Assembly (NCBI GenBank): GCA_051648405.1 | Contig: JBOFFC010000029.1 | Location: 1 to 64,000 of the forward strand | Reading direction: 5' to 3' | DNA from: JBOFFC01 sp051648405 | GTDB lineage: Bacteria > Planctomycetota > Planctomycetia > Pirellulales > Lacipirellulaceae | Length of the DNA stretch: 64,000 bases | Part shown: piece by piece, positions 54,222-63,897 of the stretch | Layout of the letters: every line of letters starts with the position of its first letter | Position numbering within the stretch: position 1 is the stretch's first letter | Position numbers and translations under genes: made by a program | The notes under the pieces: model-generated | Database searches by the model: none | Seen by the model: the letters and a program-made list of their open reading frames with translations, nothing else | Told to the model about the DNA's origin: nothing

Positions 54222-55940
54222 ATGAGTCTGTTCGGATCACTGCAGAACGCCGGCAACACGCTGCAGGCGATGCAGATCGGCTTGCAGGTGGTTGGCAACA
54301 ACATCGCCAACGCCAACACGCCGGGCTTCATCCGCGAGCAGGTCAACTACACCCCCGCGCCGGTCCAGCGCCTGGGGACGCTGCAGATCGGCCTCGGCGT
54401 ACGCGTCGAGAGCATCACGCAGCAGCTCGACAAGTTCCTCGGCGACCAGCTGCGCGACGCCAACGGCGACCGCTTCGCGGCTGACGTCCAAAACAAAGCC
54501 TACAAGGAGCTCGAAGGGATCGTCGGCGAGCTCTCCGACAGGGACCTCAGCACGGCGCTCACCGAGTTCTTCAACAGCATCAAGGGGATGACGAGCCCCA
54601 CGTCGGGCGAGGCGTTCTCGACGCGCAGCCTCGCCGTCCGAGCGGGGGAGAAGTTCGCCGACGCGGTGAAGCGGCTCGACGAGCGCGGCGCCCAGGTCCG
54701 CGACGGGTACAACGCTCAGATCGTGCAATCAGCCAGCGACGTAAACCGCCTGGCGACCGAGATCCAAAAGCTCAACGTCCGCATCACCCAGACCGAGGGG
54801 GGGAGCGCCGGGACGAGCCAGGCCGGCGCCCTGCGGACCCAGCGGAACAACCTCGTAAACGACCTCGCGGAGCTCATCGACGCGACGGTCGTCGAGCAAC
54901 CCTCGGGGGGCCTCAGCATCTCTCTGGGGGGTGAGTTCCTGGTCTTCGAGGGGCAGCGCCGCGAGATCGCGGTGATCGAGGAGAGCGAGTCGGGCCTGGC
55001 CGTAGCGCGGATCGAGTTCGCCGACACCGGCAAGGAGATCGAGCTCACCAAGGGTCGCCTCGCCGGCTTGCAGTCGGCGCGCGACGAGATCGTCGGCGGC
55101 TTCCGCGAGCGACTCGACGCGTTCGCCAAGACCATCATGTTCGAGTTCAACAAGCAGTACTCGCGCGGCCAGGGGATCACCGGCTTCACGACGCTCACCA
55201 GCCACGAAGGGATCCGCGACGCGACCCTGCCGCTGGACGAAGCGGGCCTGGCGTTCACCCCCCAGAACGGCGAGTTCTACCTGCGGGTCACGAACACCCG
55301 CACCAACACCACGACCACGACGCGGATCGACGTCGACTTGCTGGGGCTGGACGACGACACGACCTTGGGGTCGTTGGCGACGTCGATCGACGCCGTCAGC
55401 GGCGTGTCGGCCTCGATCGACGCCTCCGGGAAGCTGACGATCAGATCAGACTCCCCCGAGGTCGAGTTCCGCTTCGCCGACGACACCAGCGGCGCCCTGG
55501 CGGCGCTGGGGCTCAACACGTTCTTCACCGGGACGGGGGCGTCGAACATCGGCGTCAATCGCGAGCTCGAAGGCCTCGCTAACGCCGGCAAGTTCGCGGC
55601 CGGCAAGCTGATCGATGGCAACAGGGTCGATGAGCTCGGCAACGCGCTAGACCTCTACCGGCTCGCCGACAAGCCGATCGAGTCGCTCGGCGGCGCGTCG
55701 ATCTTCGAGCAGTACGACCAGATGCTCGCCGAGTTGACGCAGGGATCGACCGTCGCCGGGAGCGTCGCCGAGGGGATCGGGGTCTACGCCGACACGCTGG
55801 CGGGCGAGTTCGAGGCGGTCAGCGGAGTGAACCTCGACGAGGAGGCGATCAACATGATCTCCCTCCAACGGATCTACCAGGCGACGGCCCGCTACATCCT
55901 CACGATCCAAGAGATGCTCGACACGCTCGTTCAACTCTAG
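54222..55940 (+). CDS. flgK: Flagellar hook-associated protein 1 FlgK
   Basis: 572 residues. N-terminal SLFGSLQNAGNTLQAMQIGL and VVGNNIANANTPGFIREQVN, middle LTEFFNSIKGMTSPTSGEAF and RTQRNNLVNDLAELIDATVV, C-terminal GVNLDEEAINMISLQRIYQA and ARYILTIQEMLDTL. This is the complete FlgK layout. It joins hook and filament. FlgN is encoded just upstream and FlgL follows after 33 bp. Confidence 0.93.
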   Translation: MSLFGSLQNAGNTLQAMQIGLQVVGNNIANANTPGFIREQVNYTPAPVQRLGTLQIGLGVRVESITQQLDKFLGDQLRDANGDRFAADVQNKAYKELEGIVGELSDRDLSTALTEFFNSIKGMTSPTSGEAFSTRSLAVRAGEKFADAVKRLDERGAQVRDGYNAQIVQSASDVNRLATEIQKLNVRITQTEGGSAGTSQAGALRTQRNNLVNDLAELIDATVVEQPSGGLSISLGGEFLVFEGQRREIAVIEESESGLAVARIEFADTGKEIELTKGRLAGLQSARDEIVGGFRERLDAFAKTIMFEFNKQYSRGQGITGFTTLTSHEGIRDATLPLDEAGLAFTPQNGEFYLRVTNTRTNTTTTTRIDVDLLGLDDDTTLGSLATSIDAVSGVSASIDASGKLTIRSDSPEVEFRFADDTSGALAALGLNTFFTGTGASNIGVNRELEGLANAGKFAAGKLIDGNRVDELGNALDLYRLADKPIESLGGASIFEQYDQMLAELTQGSTVAGSVAEGIGVYADTLAGEFEAVSGVNLDEEAINMISLQRIYQATARYILTIQEMLDTLVQL

Positions 55941-55973
55941 AACGACCGCGCCCCTCCCGCACGAAGCCCCGCC

Positions 55974-58589
55974 GTGGCGTCGATCCAACCCATCTCGACC
56001 AGCCGAGTGACCGACGCGATGACGCGCCGGCGCTTGACGGCGCAGATCCAGTCGAACCAAGTCGACCTGTCGCGGCTGCAGAACCAGCTCAGCACCGGCT
56101 TCCGGGTCTTTTTGCCGAGCGACGACCCGTCGGCCGCGCTGCGCGCAGTCGTGCTGCAGCGGACGATCGAGCGAAAGACGCAGGCATCGACCAACCTGGC
56201 GGGGACGGTCCGCGCCCTGTCGAACACCGAGAGCTCGTTGCAGGGGGTCGCCAACCTGTTGATCGACCTCAACGGCGAGGCGCTCGGCGCCGTCAGTAGC
56301 CTCACCAGCAAGACGCAGCGCGACGCGCTGGTCGGGGAGATCGACCAAGCGCTCTACACGCTCACCAACACCGGCAACGCGCAGTTCGTCGGAACGTACA
56401 CCTTCGCCGGAGGGGAGGGCGGGGGCACGCCGTACGCGCGGAACCAGGCGTACGTCGAGTACCAGGGTGGCGAGCGCCGGCCGCAGACCTTCGTCGATCT
56501 AGCGACGCTTTTCGACACTTCGGTCCCCGGGGCCGAGGCCCTGGGCGGCCTCTCCGAAGCCGTGCGCGGCGTCGCCGACCTGAACCCGCAGCTCGACCTG
56601 AGCACGACCGTCGCGACGCTCAACGGCGGCGCCGGGATCAGCCCCCGCGGTGCGATCGAGATCGCGTTCCAGCCGACGGTTGTCACCGACCCCCCCACCA
56701 CGGCCACGATCGACCTCACCAGCGCGTCGAGCATCGGCGACGTCGCCCGGCTGATCGAGTCGTCGGCCCCGGCGGGGTCGGCGATCGAGGTGTCGATCTC
56801 GGGGGCCCGTCTCGTGGTCTCGACCCCCAACGGGGCGATCGCGATCCGCGAGGTCGGCTCGGGGAAGACGGCTTCGGAGCTCGGGATCCGCACGTCGGGC
56901 GCCCCCCTCGCCACCGTCACCGGGACCGACCTGAACCCCACGATCCAGGTCACCGACACAATCGACAGCCTGACCGGAACGAAGGCCCGCGGCCGCTTGG
57001 TGTTTGGCGGCGACAACAACGACGTCGTCATCACTGCGCGACAGAACGGCGCCGCGTACAACAACCTGACGGTGCAGGTCGTCGGAGGGGCGACCGCAGG
57101 AAACGAGTCGGCCAACTACTCGGCGGGGACGAACACGCTGACGATCGCGATCGCCGACGGCATCACGACGGCCGGCAGAATCGCCTCGGTGATCGAAGGG
57201 GCCGGATTGCCGTTCACGGCCGAGGTGGACTACCGCGACGCGGACGGCCTCGCCCAACCGGGCACGGGTCTAGCGACGATCGGAACGTACGCGAACGCGA
57301 CGGGACCGCAGGGATCGGGGACGACGCTCGACCTGGCGTCGGGCCTCCGCGTCACCAACGGCGCGTCGACCGTGGTGGTCAACACTTCGTCGGCGCGGAC
57401 TGTGGAGGACGTGCTCAACCTGCTGAACGATCCCGCGCTTGGCCTCCGCGCGGCGGTCAACGGGTCGGGGACCGGCATCGACGTCCGCTCGCGCCGCAGC
57501 GGGGCCCCCTTCTCGATCTCCGAGAACGGCGGCACGACCGCCGCAGGGCTCGGCATCCGGACCTACACGGCGAGCTCGCGGCTGGACGGGTTCAACCGCG
57601 GGGTGGGGGTCTTCGACGCGGCGAACCCCAACCGACTGCGGATCGCCGTTGCCGACAACGGGACGACGACCAACTACGACATCAACACGACCGGCGCCGT
57701 CACCGTCGGCGACGTGCTCGCGCAGATCAACACCCAGACAGGCGGCGCCGTGACGGCGACGTTGGCGACGGTGGGCAACGGCTTCGTGCTCCGCGGAGCG
57801 GCCGCCGCGGCCCCCGGCGCCGCCGCGTCGGGCGCGTTGACTCTGGGGGGCGACACGCTGACGATCACCGCGGGGTCGGTTGGCACGGCCGGCAACCGAC
57901 CCTTCACGTTCGAGGTGGTCGATACCGGCGCCGGAGGCCTCGCTACGAGCGTGGTCGGCGACGTGATCACGGTCGATTTGGGGGGGGCGACCCCCACGAC
58001 CGCGCAGGTCGCTACCAGCGTCACCGGTTCGCTGACAGGGTACACGGTTGTCTCTGGCGGAACGGCCACGCTGTCGGCGGCGGTCGCCGTTCAGCCCGCC
58101 GCGACGATCGGGGGCGCCAACGCGAGCGCCGCGGGGGCCGACTCGCTCACCGTCTCGGGCAACGTCGCAGGCCAGCTAGGGTTCTTCGCGAAGCCGGCCG
58201 ACTCGGTCACCTCGACCACCAACGAGGTGGTCGCCGAGGATCGCAACACGCAGGAAGTCGATAGCGTGTTCACGACGCTGCTGAGGATGCGTGAAGCGCT
58301 GGTGAACAACGAGCCCGAGGCCCTCGGCCGCGAACTGCAGCGGCTCGACGACGACATCAACCGCGTGACGTTCGCCCGCGCCGACGTGGGGTCGCGGCTT
58401 CAGAGCCTCGATTCCCTGGAGAAGCGTCTCGAGGACGAGGACGTGACGCTGCGGTCGGCGCTGTCCGACGAGATCGAAGCCGACCCGGTCGAGACGATCA
58501 CCGAGTTAACGGCCAAGCAGTACGCGCTGCAAGCGTCGCTGCGGTTGGCGTCGCAGCAGTTGCAGCAGACGTTGCTCGACTACCTCTGA
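55974..58589 (+). CDS. flgL: Flagellar hook-associated protein 3 FlgL, enlarged
   Basis: 871 residues from GTG 55974; typical FlgL is about 300. The N-terminal helices are FlgL-like (TSRVTDAMTRRRLTAQIQSN, LSRLQNQLSTGFRVFLPSDD). The C-terminus is MREALVNNEPEALGRELQRL, then VGSRLQSLDSLEKRLEDEDV and LQASLRLASQQLQQTLLDYL. Between them lie several flagellin-hook-IN-like and Big/Ig-like repeats rich in Thr, Ala and Gly (TIDLTSASSIGDVARLI, VVVNTSSARTVEDVLNLL). It links FlgK to the filament. The stop codon lies in the first unit of a 15-bp tandem repeat. Confidence 0.87.
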   Translation: MASIQPISTSRVTDAMTRRRLTAQIQSNQVDLSRLQNQLSTGFRVFLPSDDPSAALRAVVLQRTIERKTQASTNLAGTVRALSNTESSLQGVANLLIDLNGEALGAVSSLTSKTQRDALVGEIDQALYTLTNTGNAQFVGTYTFAGGEGGGTPYARNQAYVEYQGGERRPQTFVDLATLFDTSVPGAEALGGLSEAVRGVADLNPQLDLSTTVATLNGGAGISPRGAIEIAFQPTVVTDPPTTATIDLTSASSIGDVARLIESSAPAGSAIEVSISGARLVVSTPNGAIAIREVGSGKTASELGIRTSGAPLATVTGTDLNPTIQVTDTIDSLTGTKARGRLVFGGDNNDVVITARQNGAAYNNLTVQVVGGATAGNESANYSAGTNTLTIAIADGITTAGRIASVIEGAGLPFTAEVDYRDADGLAQPGTGLATIGTYANATGPQGSGTTLDLASGLRVTNGASTVVVNTSSARTVEDVLNLLNDPALGLRAAVNGSGTGIDVRSRRSGAPFSISENGGTTAAGLGIRTYTASSRLDGFNRGVGVFDAANPNRLRIAVADNGTTTNYDINTTGAVTVGDVLAQINTQTGGAVTATLATVGNGFVLRGAAAAAPGAAASGALTLGGDTLTITAGSVGTAGNRPFTFEVVDTGAGGLATSVVGDVITVDLGGATPTTAQVATSVTGSLTGYTVVSGGTATLSAAVAVQPAATIGGANASAAGADSLTVSGNVAGQLGFFAKPADSVTSTTNEVVAEDRNTQEVDSVFTTLLRMREALVNNEPEALGRELQRLDDDINRVTFARADVGSRLQSLDSLEKRLEDEDVTLRSALSDEIEADPVETITELTAKQYALQASLRLASQQLQQTLLDYL

Positions 58590-58644
58590 GTACGCCGGCT
58601 CTGAGTACGCCGGCTCTGAGTACGCCGGCTCTGAAAACGCCGTC
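58585..58644. repeat. 15-bp tandem repeat carrying successive stop codons
   Basis: CTCTGAGTACGCCGG occurs three times exactly (58585, 58600, 58615), then a fourth diverged copy. The flgL stop TGA (58587-58589) is in unit 1, and because 15 is a multiple of three, each further unit repeats TGA in the same frame. Confidence 0.8.
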
Positions 58645-58801
58645 TCGGAGAGCGCCGGACGGCGGCGCGACGGTCCGGGCAACCCGCAGCGCGGCGTTTT
58701 ATGCTGAACCGGCGCGACCCTTGCGGCCGATGCAATCGACAGCGCCCCGCTGCGCCGGGATCGAGGGCGACGTGCAACCAGGCTCGCAAAGGCTGTCTTC
58801 C

Positions 58802-59254
58802 ATGCTGCTGCAAACGACCCGCTTTGGCGCCGTCGAGGTCCGCGAGTCGGACCTGCTGACGTTCCCGTTCGGACTGATCGGCCTCGAGGCCTGGAAGAGT
58901 TGGGTCGTGCTGGCCGATGCACACCAGCGGGGGCTCGGTTGGTTGCAGTCCGTCGAGCGCACCGACCTGGCGCTGGCGGTGGTGAGCCCGCGGCGGTTTG
59001 CGCCGGACTACAAGGCCCGCGTCTCGGCGCGGGACCTGGCGCCGCTCGAATTGCCGACGCCGCAGGACGCCCACGTGGTTGTGACCGTGAGCTGCCACGA
59101 GCAGTCGCCGCACGGCAGCGGATTGTCGCTGAACCTCAAGGCGCCGATCGTCGTTTGCCTCGAGACCCGCCGCGGTCGGCAGGTCGTCGCGAAGGACGAC
59201 CACGCCGTGCGGCATTGGGTCGGTGGGTCGGCCCCGATGCGGCGTTCGGCGTAG
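58802..59254 (+). CDS. fliW: Flagellar assembly factor FliW
   Basis: 150 residues from ATG 58802, giving the standard family length; upstream in-frame starts at 58730 would add an unrelated tail. Core motifs: TFPFGLIGLEAWKSWVVL, GLGWLQSVERTDLALAVVSP, RRFAPDYKARV and LSLNLKAPIVV. FliW binds CsrA and relieves its repression of flagellin mRNA. The csrA and flagellin genes follow in order, matching the partner-switch module known from Bacillus and Campylobacter. Confidence 0.9.
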   Translation: MLLQTTRFGAVEVRESDLLTFPFGLIGLEAWKSWVVLADAHQRGLGWLQSVERTDLALAVVSPRRFAPDYKARVSARDLAPLELPTPQDAHVVVTVSCHEQSPHGSGLSLNLKAPIVVCLETRRGRQVVAKDDHAVRHWVGGSAPMRRSA

Positions 59255-59483
59255 GGGCCTCGCCCCGAGCGGGGGAGCGGCCTGCCGAGGCGGTACAACC
59301 GGCGCCGAGGTCGCCGCGCTAGATTCCGCGGCGCGAGCGAGTCGATACGTCACATCAGCGGGCGCCAGCATCGAGAGCTGGCCCCGCCCCCGCCGACCGA
59401 TCCGCGCGAAGGCCACCGGGCCCGTGCGTCCACGCCGCGAGGGCGTCCCGGTTCGGGGACGGCCCGCCATTGAGGTTCCTTCT

Positions 59484-59711
59484 ATGCTGGTACTGTCCCG
59501 CAGCCGTGACGAGAGCATCGTCATCGGCGACAACGTCGTGATCACGGTCGTCGACGTCCGGGGGGACAAGGTCCGGCTGGGGATCGAGGCGCCGATCGAG
59601 ATCTCGGTCCACCGCCGCGAGGTCTACGACGCGATCCAGCGAGAAAACCGCCGGGCCGCCGAGATCGCCGCCGACGACGCCCGCCGCATCGGCGGCGACC
59701 AGGCGAAGTAG
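59484..59711 (+). CDS. csrA: Carbon storage regulator CsrA
   Basis: 75 residues. LVLSRSRDESIVIGDNVVIT, VRGDKVRLGIEAPIEISVHR and REVYDAIQRENRRAAEIAAD cover the full CsrA beta-domain and tail; the RNA-binding basic edge (LSRSR and VHRREVY) is intact. A TGAGGTT ribosome site precedes the ATG. It represses translation of target mRNAs, typically flagellin, unless bound by FliW encoded just upstream. Confidence 0.95.
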   Translation: MLVLSRSRDESIVIGDNVVITVVDVRGDKVRLGIEAPIEISVHRREVYDAIQRENRRAAEIAADDARRIGGDQAK

Positions 59712-60308
59712 TCGCCCGGCCGAGGCCGCCGACCTCCTTGCCGCCCTGCGCTCGCGTTGGACGCGCCCCCCTGCGCTGCGCCCGCGTCGGCGCGAATCCT
59801 GGGCCGCGTCACGCCGACCCCCGCTGCTGCGGTCGCGCCGCGCGAGTCGCTCCACGCCGCAGCGTCGCGTCTGCGTGAACTTTGCCGCCTGGGGCGGTCG
59901 TGGGGGCGGACGGTGAGTTTGCCGAACGCCTGTGACGGTAACGACAGCGTTAACGCTGCGGGTTGCGTAACGGCGCCGGGATTCCCTGCTTGAACTCAGG
60001 CGCGCGCCGCTAGCGGACGATACGTTCGCTTAGGCCCGCGGTCCCCGGAGCAAGGGGGGAGTGCGTAAGCCGAGGTGGAGAAGCAGCGGAGATCAACCAG
60101 GATGGCTTTCCAAGCCCGAGGCCGTGTGGAGCGCGTGAACGCACGCTGCACCTCGCGAGCGCCCGTCGCAGGAAAGAGCGAACACCAAGGACGCAAACAC
60201 CGCGACGGCGATCGAGAGGGAAGTTCCCCCGACGCCATGGCGCCGAAGCCGGCCTAACGCCGGTCGAAGCCCAGCAACAAACCGTTTCCTTCGTAGGGGT
60301 GAGATTCG
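59712..60308. other. 597-bp flagellin leader/promoter region
   Basis: Contains a 14-bp perfect palindrome CAGCGTTAACGCTG (59945-59958), an A/T-richer stretch around it, and several GGA triplets further on (around 60075-60200). An AGGGGTGAG Shine-Dalgarno precedes the flagellin ATG by about 7 nt. No sigma-28 or sigma-54 box is convincing. A CAAGGACGCAAACACCGCG segment resembles intergenic repeats. No gene is supported. Confidence 0.5.
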
Positions 60309-63300
60309 ATGTCACGCATCAACACGAACGTCAGTTCGCTCGTGGGCCGCAACAACTTGGCCCGCGCGAACTCCAGCCTGTCGCAGTCGCTCACGCGGTT
60401 GTCGACCGGTCTGCGGATCAACACCGGCAAGGACGACCCGGCCGGTTTGATCGCCAGCGAGAACCTCCGCAGCGACATCACCGCCATCAAGCGGGCGATC
60501 GGCAACACCGACCGCGCCAACCAAGTGATCGCGACCGCCGACTCGTCGCTCGGCCAGGTCAGCTCGCTGCTGAACGACATCCGCGGCCTGGTGACCGAGT
60601 CGGCCAACGCCGGCGCCCTGTCGTCCGCTCAGATCGAGGCGAATCAGTTGCAGCTCGACTCGTCGCTCGACGCACTGAACCGTATCGCCCAGACCACGAC
60701 CTTCCAGGGTCGCCGCCTGCTGGACGGCAGCCTCGACTTCCTGACCCAGGCGGGAACGGGCTTCTCGAACGTTTCTGACCTCAAGATCGACCAAGCGAAC
60801 CTCGGGGCCACCGGCCGCGTCGACGTCGCGATCAACGTCACCCAGGCCGCCACGCAGGCCTCGCTCAATATCGGCGGTATCGCCCCCGGAGTCCCCGGCG
60901 CCAACGCCGTTGGCTCGCTGACCTTCGCCGACAACGCCGTCGCCTCGACGGGCTCGGTGCTCCTCCCCGCTCAGACCACCGCCGCCGTCGCCGGCGCCGG
61001 CTCGCTCGCCTTCACCGTCGAGACCACCGCTTCGGTCCAGGGTACGGGCACGATCAGCACAACCGCCCAGGGCTCGATCGTCCTCGCCGGCCAGACCATC
61101 GACCTGACCAGCCTGACGGCCGGCACGGGCGGCAATCTGAACCTCGACGCGACGATCACCGTCAACTTCGCCCAGGCCAACAACGGGGCGACCCGGACCG
61201 CCGGCGCCATCGTGGTGAACGTCACCGCGGCCGACGGCGTGGCGACCGTCAACGACATCATCACGGCCCTCAACAACGGTCCTGACAACGCCGCGGGCGG
61301 CACGGACATCGGCGTCACCGCGGCGCTCCGTTCGGGCGGCGTCGGTGGCACGACGGTCAACGCGGCCGCCGTGACCGCCGCCACGCTGAACGACCTCGTC
61401 GGTGGCGGCTCGATCAGCCTCGCGGCAGTCGACAACAACGCCGCAGACGGCGGCGAGGGCGTCGGCGCGAAGAACATCACGGTCCAGTTCGGACAGGCCC
61501 AGAACAGCTCGACCTACACGGCGGGCACCGACACGCTGGTCGTCAACCTGACGGCGGCGCAAGGGGTCGCGACGCTGGCCGACGTGGTCTCGGCGATCGG
61601 CAACGGTCCCGACGGGGCCGGCTCCGGTGGCGACGCGGCCTTCACGGCCACGCTCGCGACGGGCACGGGGACCGAGGTGATTCGTGCGGGCTTCGCCCCG
61701 GCGACCGTCACGCTGGCGGGTGGCGTGAACGCCGTCACCGGCACGCGGACCATCAACCTGACGACGGCCGCGGCGGGAGCGCAGGACTTCAACCTGCAAA
61801 TCGTCCGCGCCGCGACGTCGAGCATCACCGACGCGAGCCCGTCCGACGGCATCACCGCCGGCATCTCGGGCACCCGCGCCACCGGCTACACGGTGACGAT
61901 CGCCAGCGACGCGGTAGTCGACCTCGACAACCTGACCCAGTTCCTCAACGACCAGATCACGGAAGTCGTCACGGCCACCATCAGCGGCTCGCCGGCCAAC
62001 GACTTCGACGATCGCACGACCGCCGCCGCCGCTCCGGTGGGCCAGCAGAGCGTCACGGGGTCGCAGGCCCAGGTGACGGCCAACCGGACGATCGCAATCA
62101 CCGGCGAGACCACCTCGGGCGCCCTGGGCAACGTCGCCCTGAGCTTCGTCCGCGGCGCGGTCGTCGGCACGGGCACTTTGGCCCAGCGTGTGGCCGTCGC
62201 CGGCACCGCCGCGAGTGGTTACACGATCACGGTTGACGACAGCGAGACCGTGACCTTCGGCGACATCGCGAGCGCCATCCAAGGGATCGGCGAGATCGCG
62301 ACCGCTTCGGCCGGCGCCAACGCCGGCGACACGTTCGACACGTCGCTGTTCAACCCCTCGGTTGGCAACACCACCCTAACCGGTGGCCGCAACCAGGGTA
62401 CCGACATCCTGACGATCCGCTCGAAGACCCAAAACGCCACGTTCAACGGGAACATCGCGTTCAACACGGCGAACGCTACGGCGGGCGGCATCGCGGTCAC
62501 CAAGACGGGGTCGAACATCGCGATCTCGGTCGACGCGACCTCGTCCTACTCGCTGGCGGACATCCGCTCGGCGATCAACAGCCAGCTGCAGGATTACACC
62601 GCCACGCTGACCGCGGGCGTTGATGGTGGTGGCCTCTCGACCCCCGGCTCCGGGACGTTCGAGCAGGACGTCGCCAACAACAACACGGCGCCGGTGATCG
62701 TGAACCTCGCCGGGGGCCTTGCGGCGACCGGCGGCGTGGCGCGGGACGCGGTGATCGAGCTCGCCGGCCAGTTTGGCTCGGAAGTGCTCAACGTGCGTGC
62801 CGGAACGCAGCTCTCGGACCTGGTCAAGCAGATCAACCAGGTCAGCGACGCGATCGGCGTCGCCGCCGTGGCCGGCGCCGACGGGCGGACCCTTGAGATC
62901 AAGTCGACGGGATACGGCTCGGAGGCGGTGATCGACCTGAAGGTCCGTCAAGAGGCCGCCGGCGGGACGTTTACGGCCGCCCTGGGCAGCTCGAGCGCCC
63001 GCCGCGCCGGCTCGGACGTTGTCGCAACGGTCAACGGCATCGCCGCGACCGGCCGCGGCAACGAGTTGTCGATCAACACGGCGACCCTCGACCTGACGAC
63101 TTCGGTGAAGGCCGACTTCACCGGCGTCGCCGAGTTCTCGATCAATGGCGGTGGCGCCCTGTTCCAACTCGGTCCGGACGTGGTCTCGAACCAGCAGGCC
63201 CGCCTGGGCATCGGCAGCGTGAACACGGCCCGACTGGGTGGTGTTTCGGGCAGCCTGTTCCAGCTCAGCAAGGGTGGTTCTGCCGACCTCTCGACCGACG

Positions 63301-63581
63301 CGACGACCGCCGCGCGGATCGTCGAGGAAGCGATCGACCAGGTCACCTCGCTGCGTGGTCGCCTCGGCGCCTTCCAGCGGACGACGCTCGAGACCAACAA
63401 GAACGCGCTGAACGACACCCTCTCGAACCTCACCGAGGCCGAGAGCTCGATCCGCGACGTCGACTTCGCCGAGGAAACCGCGAACCTCACCCGGGCCCAG
63501 ATCCTGGTCCAGTCGGGCACGCGAGTCCTCGCGATCGCCAACCAGAACCCGCAGAACGTGTTGGCCCTGCTGCAGGGTTAA
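60309..63581 (+). CDS. fliC: Flagellin, enlarged
   Basis: 1090 residues; common flagellins have about 270-600. The D0/D1 N-terminus is canonical: SRINTNVSSLVGRNNLARAN, SLTRLSTGLRINTGKDDPAG and LIASENLRSDITAIKRAIGN. The C-terminus is TLETNKNALNDTLSNLTEAE, SSIRDVDFAEETANLTRAQI and LAIANQNPQNVLALLQG. The ~800-residue centre is built of Thr/Ala/Gly/Asn-rich beta repeats with recurring elements (TINLTTAAAGAQDFNLQIVR, ITVQFGQAQNSSTYTAGTDT). It forms the filament. A rho-independent terminator follows and fliD begins 317 bp later. Confidence 0.93.
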   Translation: MSRINTNVSSLVGRNNLARANSSLSQSLTRLSTGLRINTGKDDPAGLIASENLRSDITAIKRAIGNTDRANQVIATADSSLGQVSSLLNDIRGLVTESANAGALSSAQIEANQLQLDSSLDALNRIAQTTTFQGRRLLDGSLDFLTQAGTGFSNVSDLKIDQANLGATGRVDVAINVTQAATQASLNIGGIAPGVPGANAVGSLTFADNAVASTGSVLLPAQTTAAVAGAGSLAFTVETTASVQGTGTISTTAQGSIVLAGQTIDLTSLTAGTGGNLNLDATITVNFAQANNGATRTAGAIVVNVTAADGVATVNDIITALNNGPDNAAGGTDIGVTAALRSGGVGGTTVNAAAVTAATLNDLVGGGSISLAAVDNNAADGGEGVGAKNITVQFGQAQNSSTYTAGTDTLVVNLTAAQGVATLADVVSAIGNGPDGAGSGGDAAFTATLATGTGTEVIRAGFAPATVTLAGGVNAVTGTRTINLTTAAAGAQDFNLQIVRAATSSITDASPSDGITAGISGTRATGYTVTIASDAVVDLDNLTQFLNDQITEVVTATISGSPANDFDDRTTAAAAPVGQQSVTGSQAQVTANRTIAITGETTSGALGNVALSFVRGAVVGTGTLAQRVAVAGTAASGYTITVDDSETVTFGDIASAIQGIGEIATASAGANAGDTFDTSLFNPSVGNTTLTGGRNQGTDILTIRSKTQNATFNGNIAFNTANATAGGIAVTKTGSNIAISVDATSSYSLADIRSAINSQLQDYTATLTAGVDGGGLSTPGSGTFEQDVANNNTAPVIVNLAGGLAATGGVARDAVIELAGQFGSEVLNVRAGTQLSDLVKQINQVSDAIGVAAVAGADGRTLEIKSTGYGSEAVIDLKVRQEAAGGTFTAALGSSSARRAGSDVVATVNGIAATGRGNELSINTATLDLTTSVKADFTGVAEFSINGGGALFQLGPDVVSNQQARLGIGSVNTARLGGVSGSLFQLSKGGSADLSTDATTAARIVEEAIDQVTSLRGRLGAFQRTTLETNKNALNDTLSNLTEAESSIRDVDFAEETANLTRAQILVQSGTRVLAIANQNPQNVLALLQG

Positions 63582-63641
63582 CGTTCGGCGGGGCCGCGGC
63601 GGCTTAGGCCGCCGGGCTCTGGCCAGAGCGACAGTTTCAAC

Positions 63642-63684
63642 GAACCGGCTCGGCCCCCCGTGGGTCGAGCCGGTTCGGCTTTTT
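63642..63684 (+). terminator. Rho-independent terminator after flagellin
   Basis: An 11-bp perfect stem, GAACCGGCTCG (63642-63652) with CGAGCCGGTTC (63666-63676), then GGC and TTTTT (63680-63684). A further G/C hairpin lies at 63598-63614 just after the stop. Together they insulate fliD from flagellin transcription. Confidence 0.85.
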
Positions 63685-63897
63685 CCGACGGATCGGCGGC
63701 GTCGGAAGGGTTCCGGTTGGAGCGATTGGCTAAACCCTGCGTGGCCTGGAGGTCGATACCGGACGTGGGGCGCCGTACGCGCCGCTTGGGGCCGAAAGGA
63801 ACACTTTGCCGCGTGGTGCGGGGTGACCTAGGCTTCGTTTGGTCCACGCCCCCGAGTCGGCCCCCGTAGTCGCTGTCGAACCTTCGACGCCAGCCGC

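Noticed and set aside
60312..62282. 656-residue minus-strand frame antisense to flagellin
   Set aside because: A shadow of a high-GC gene: arginine/glycine/valine-rich, no family motifs, while the plus strand has complete flagellin termini.
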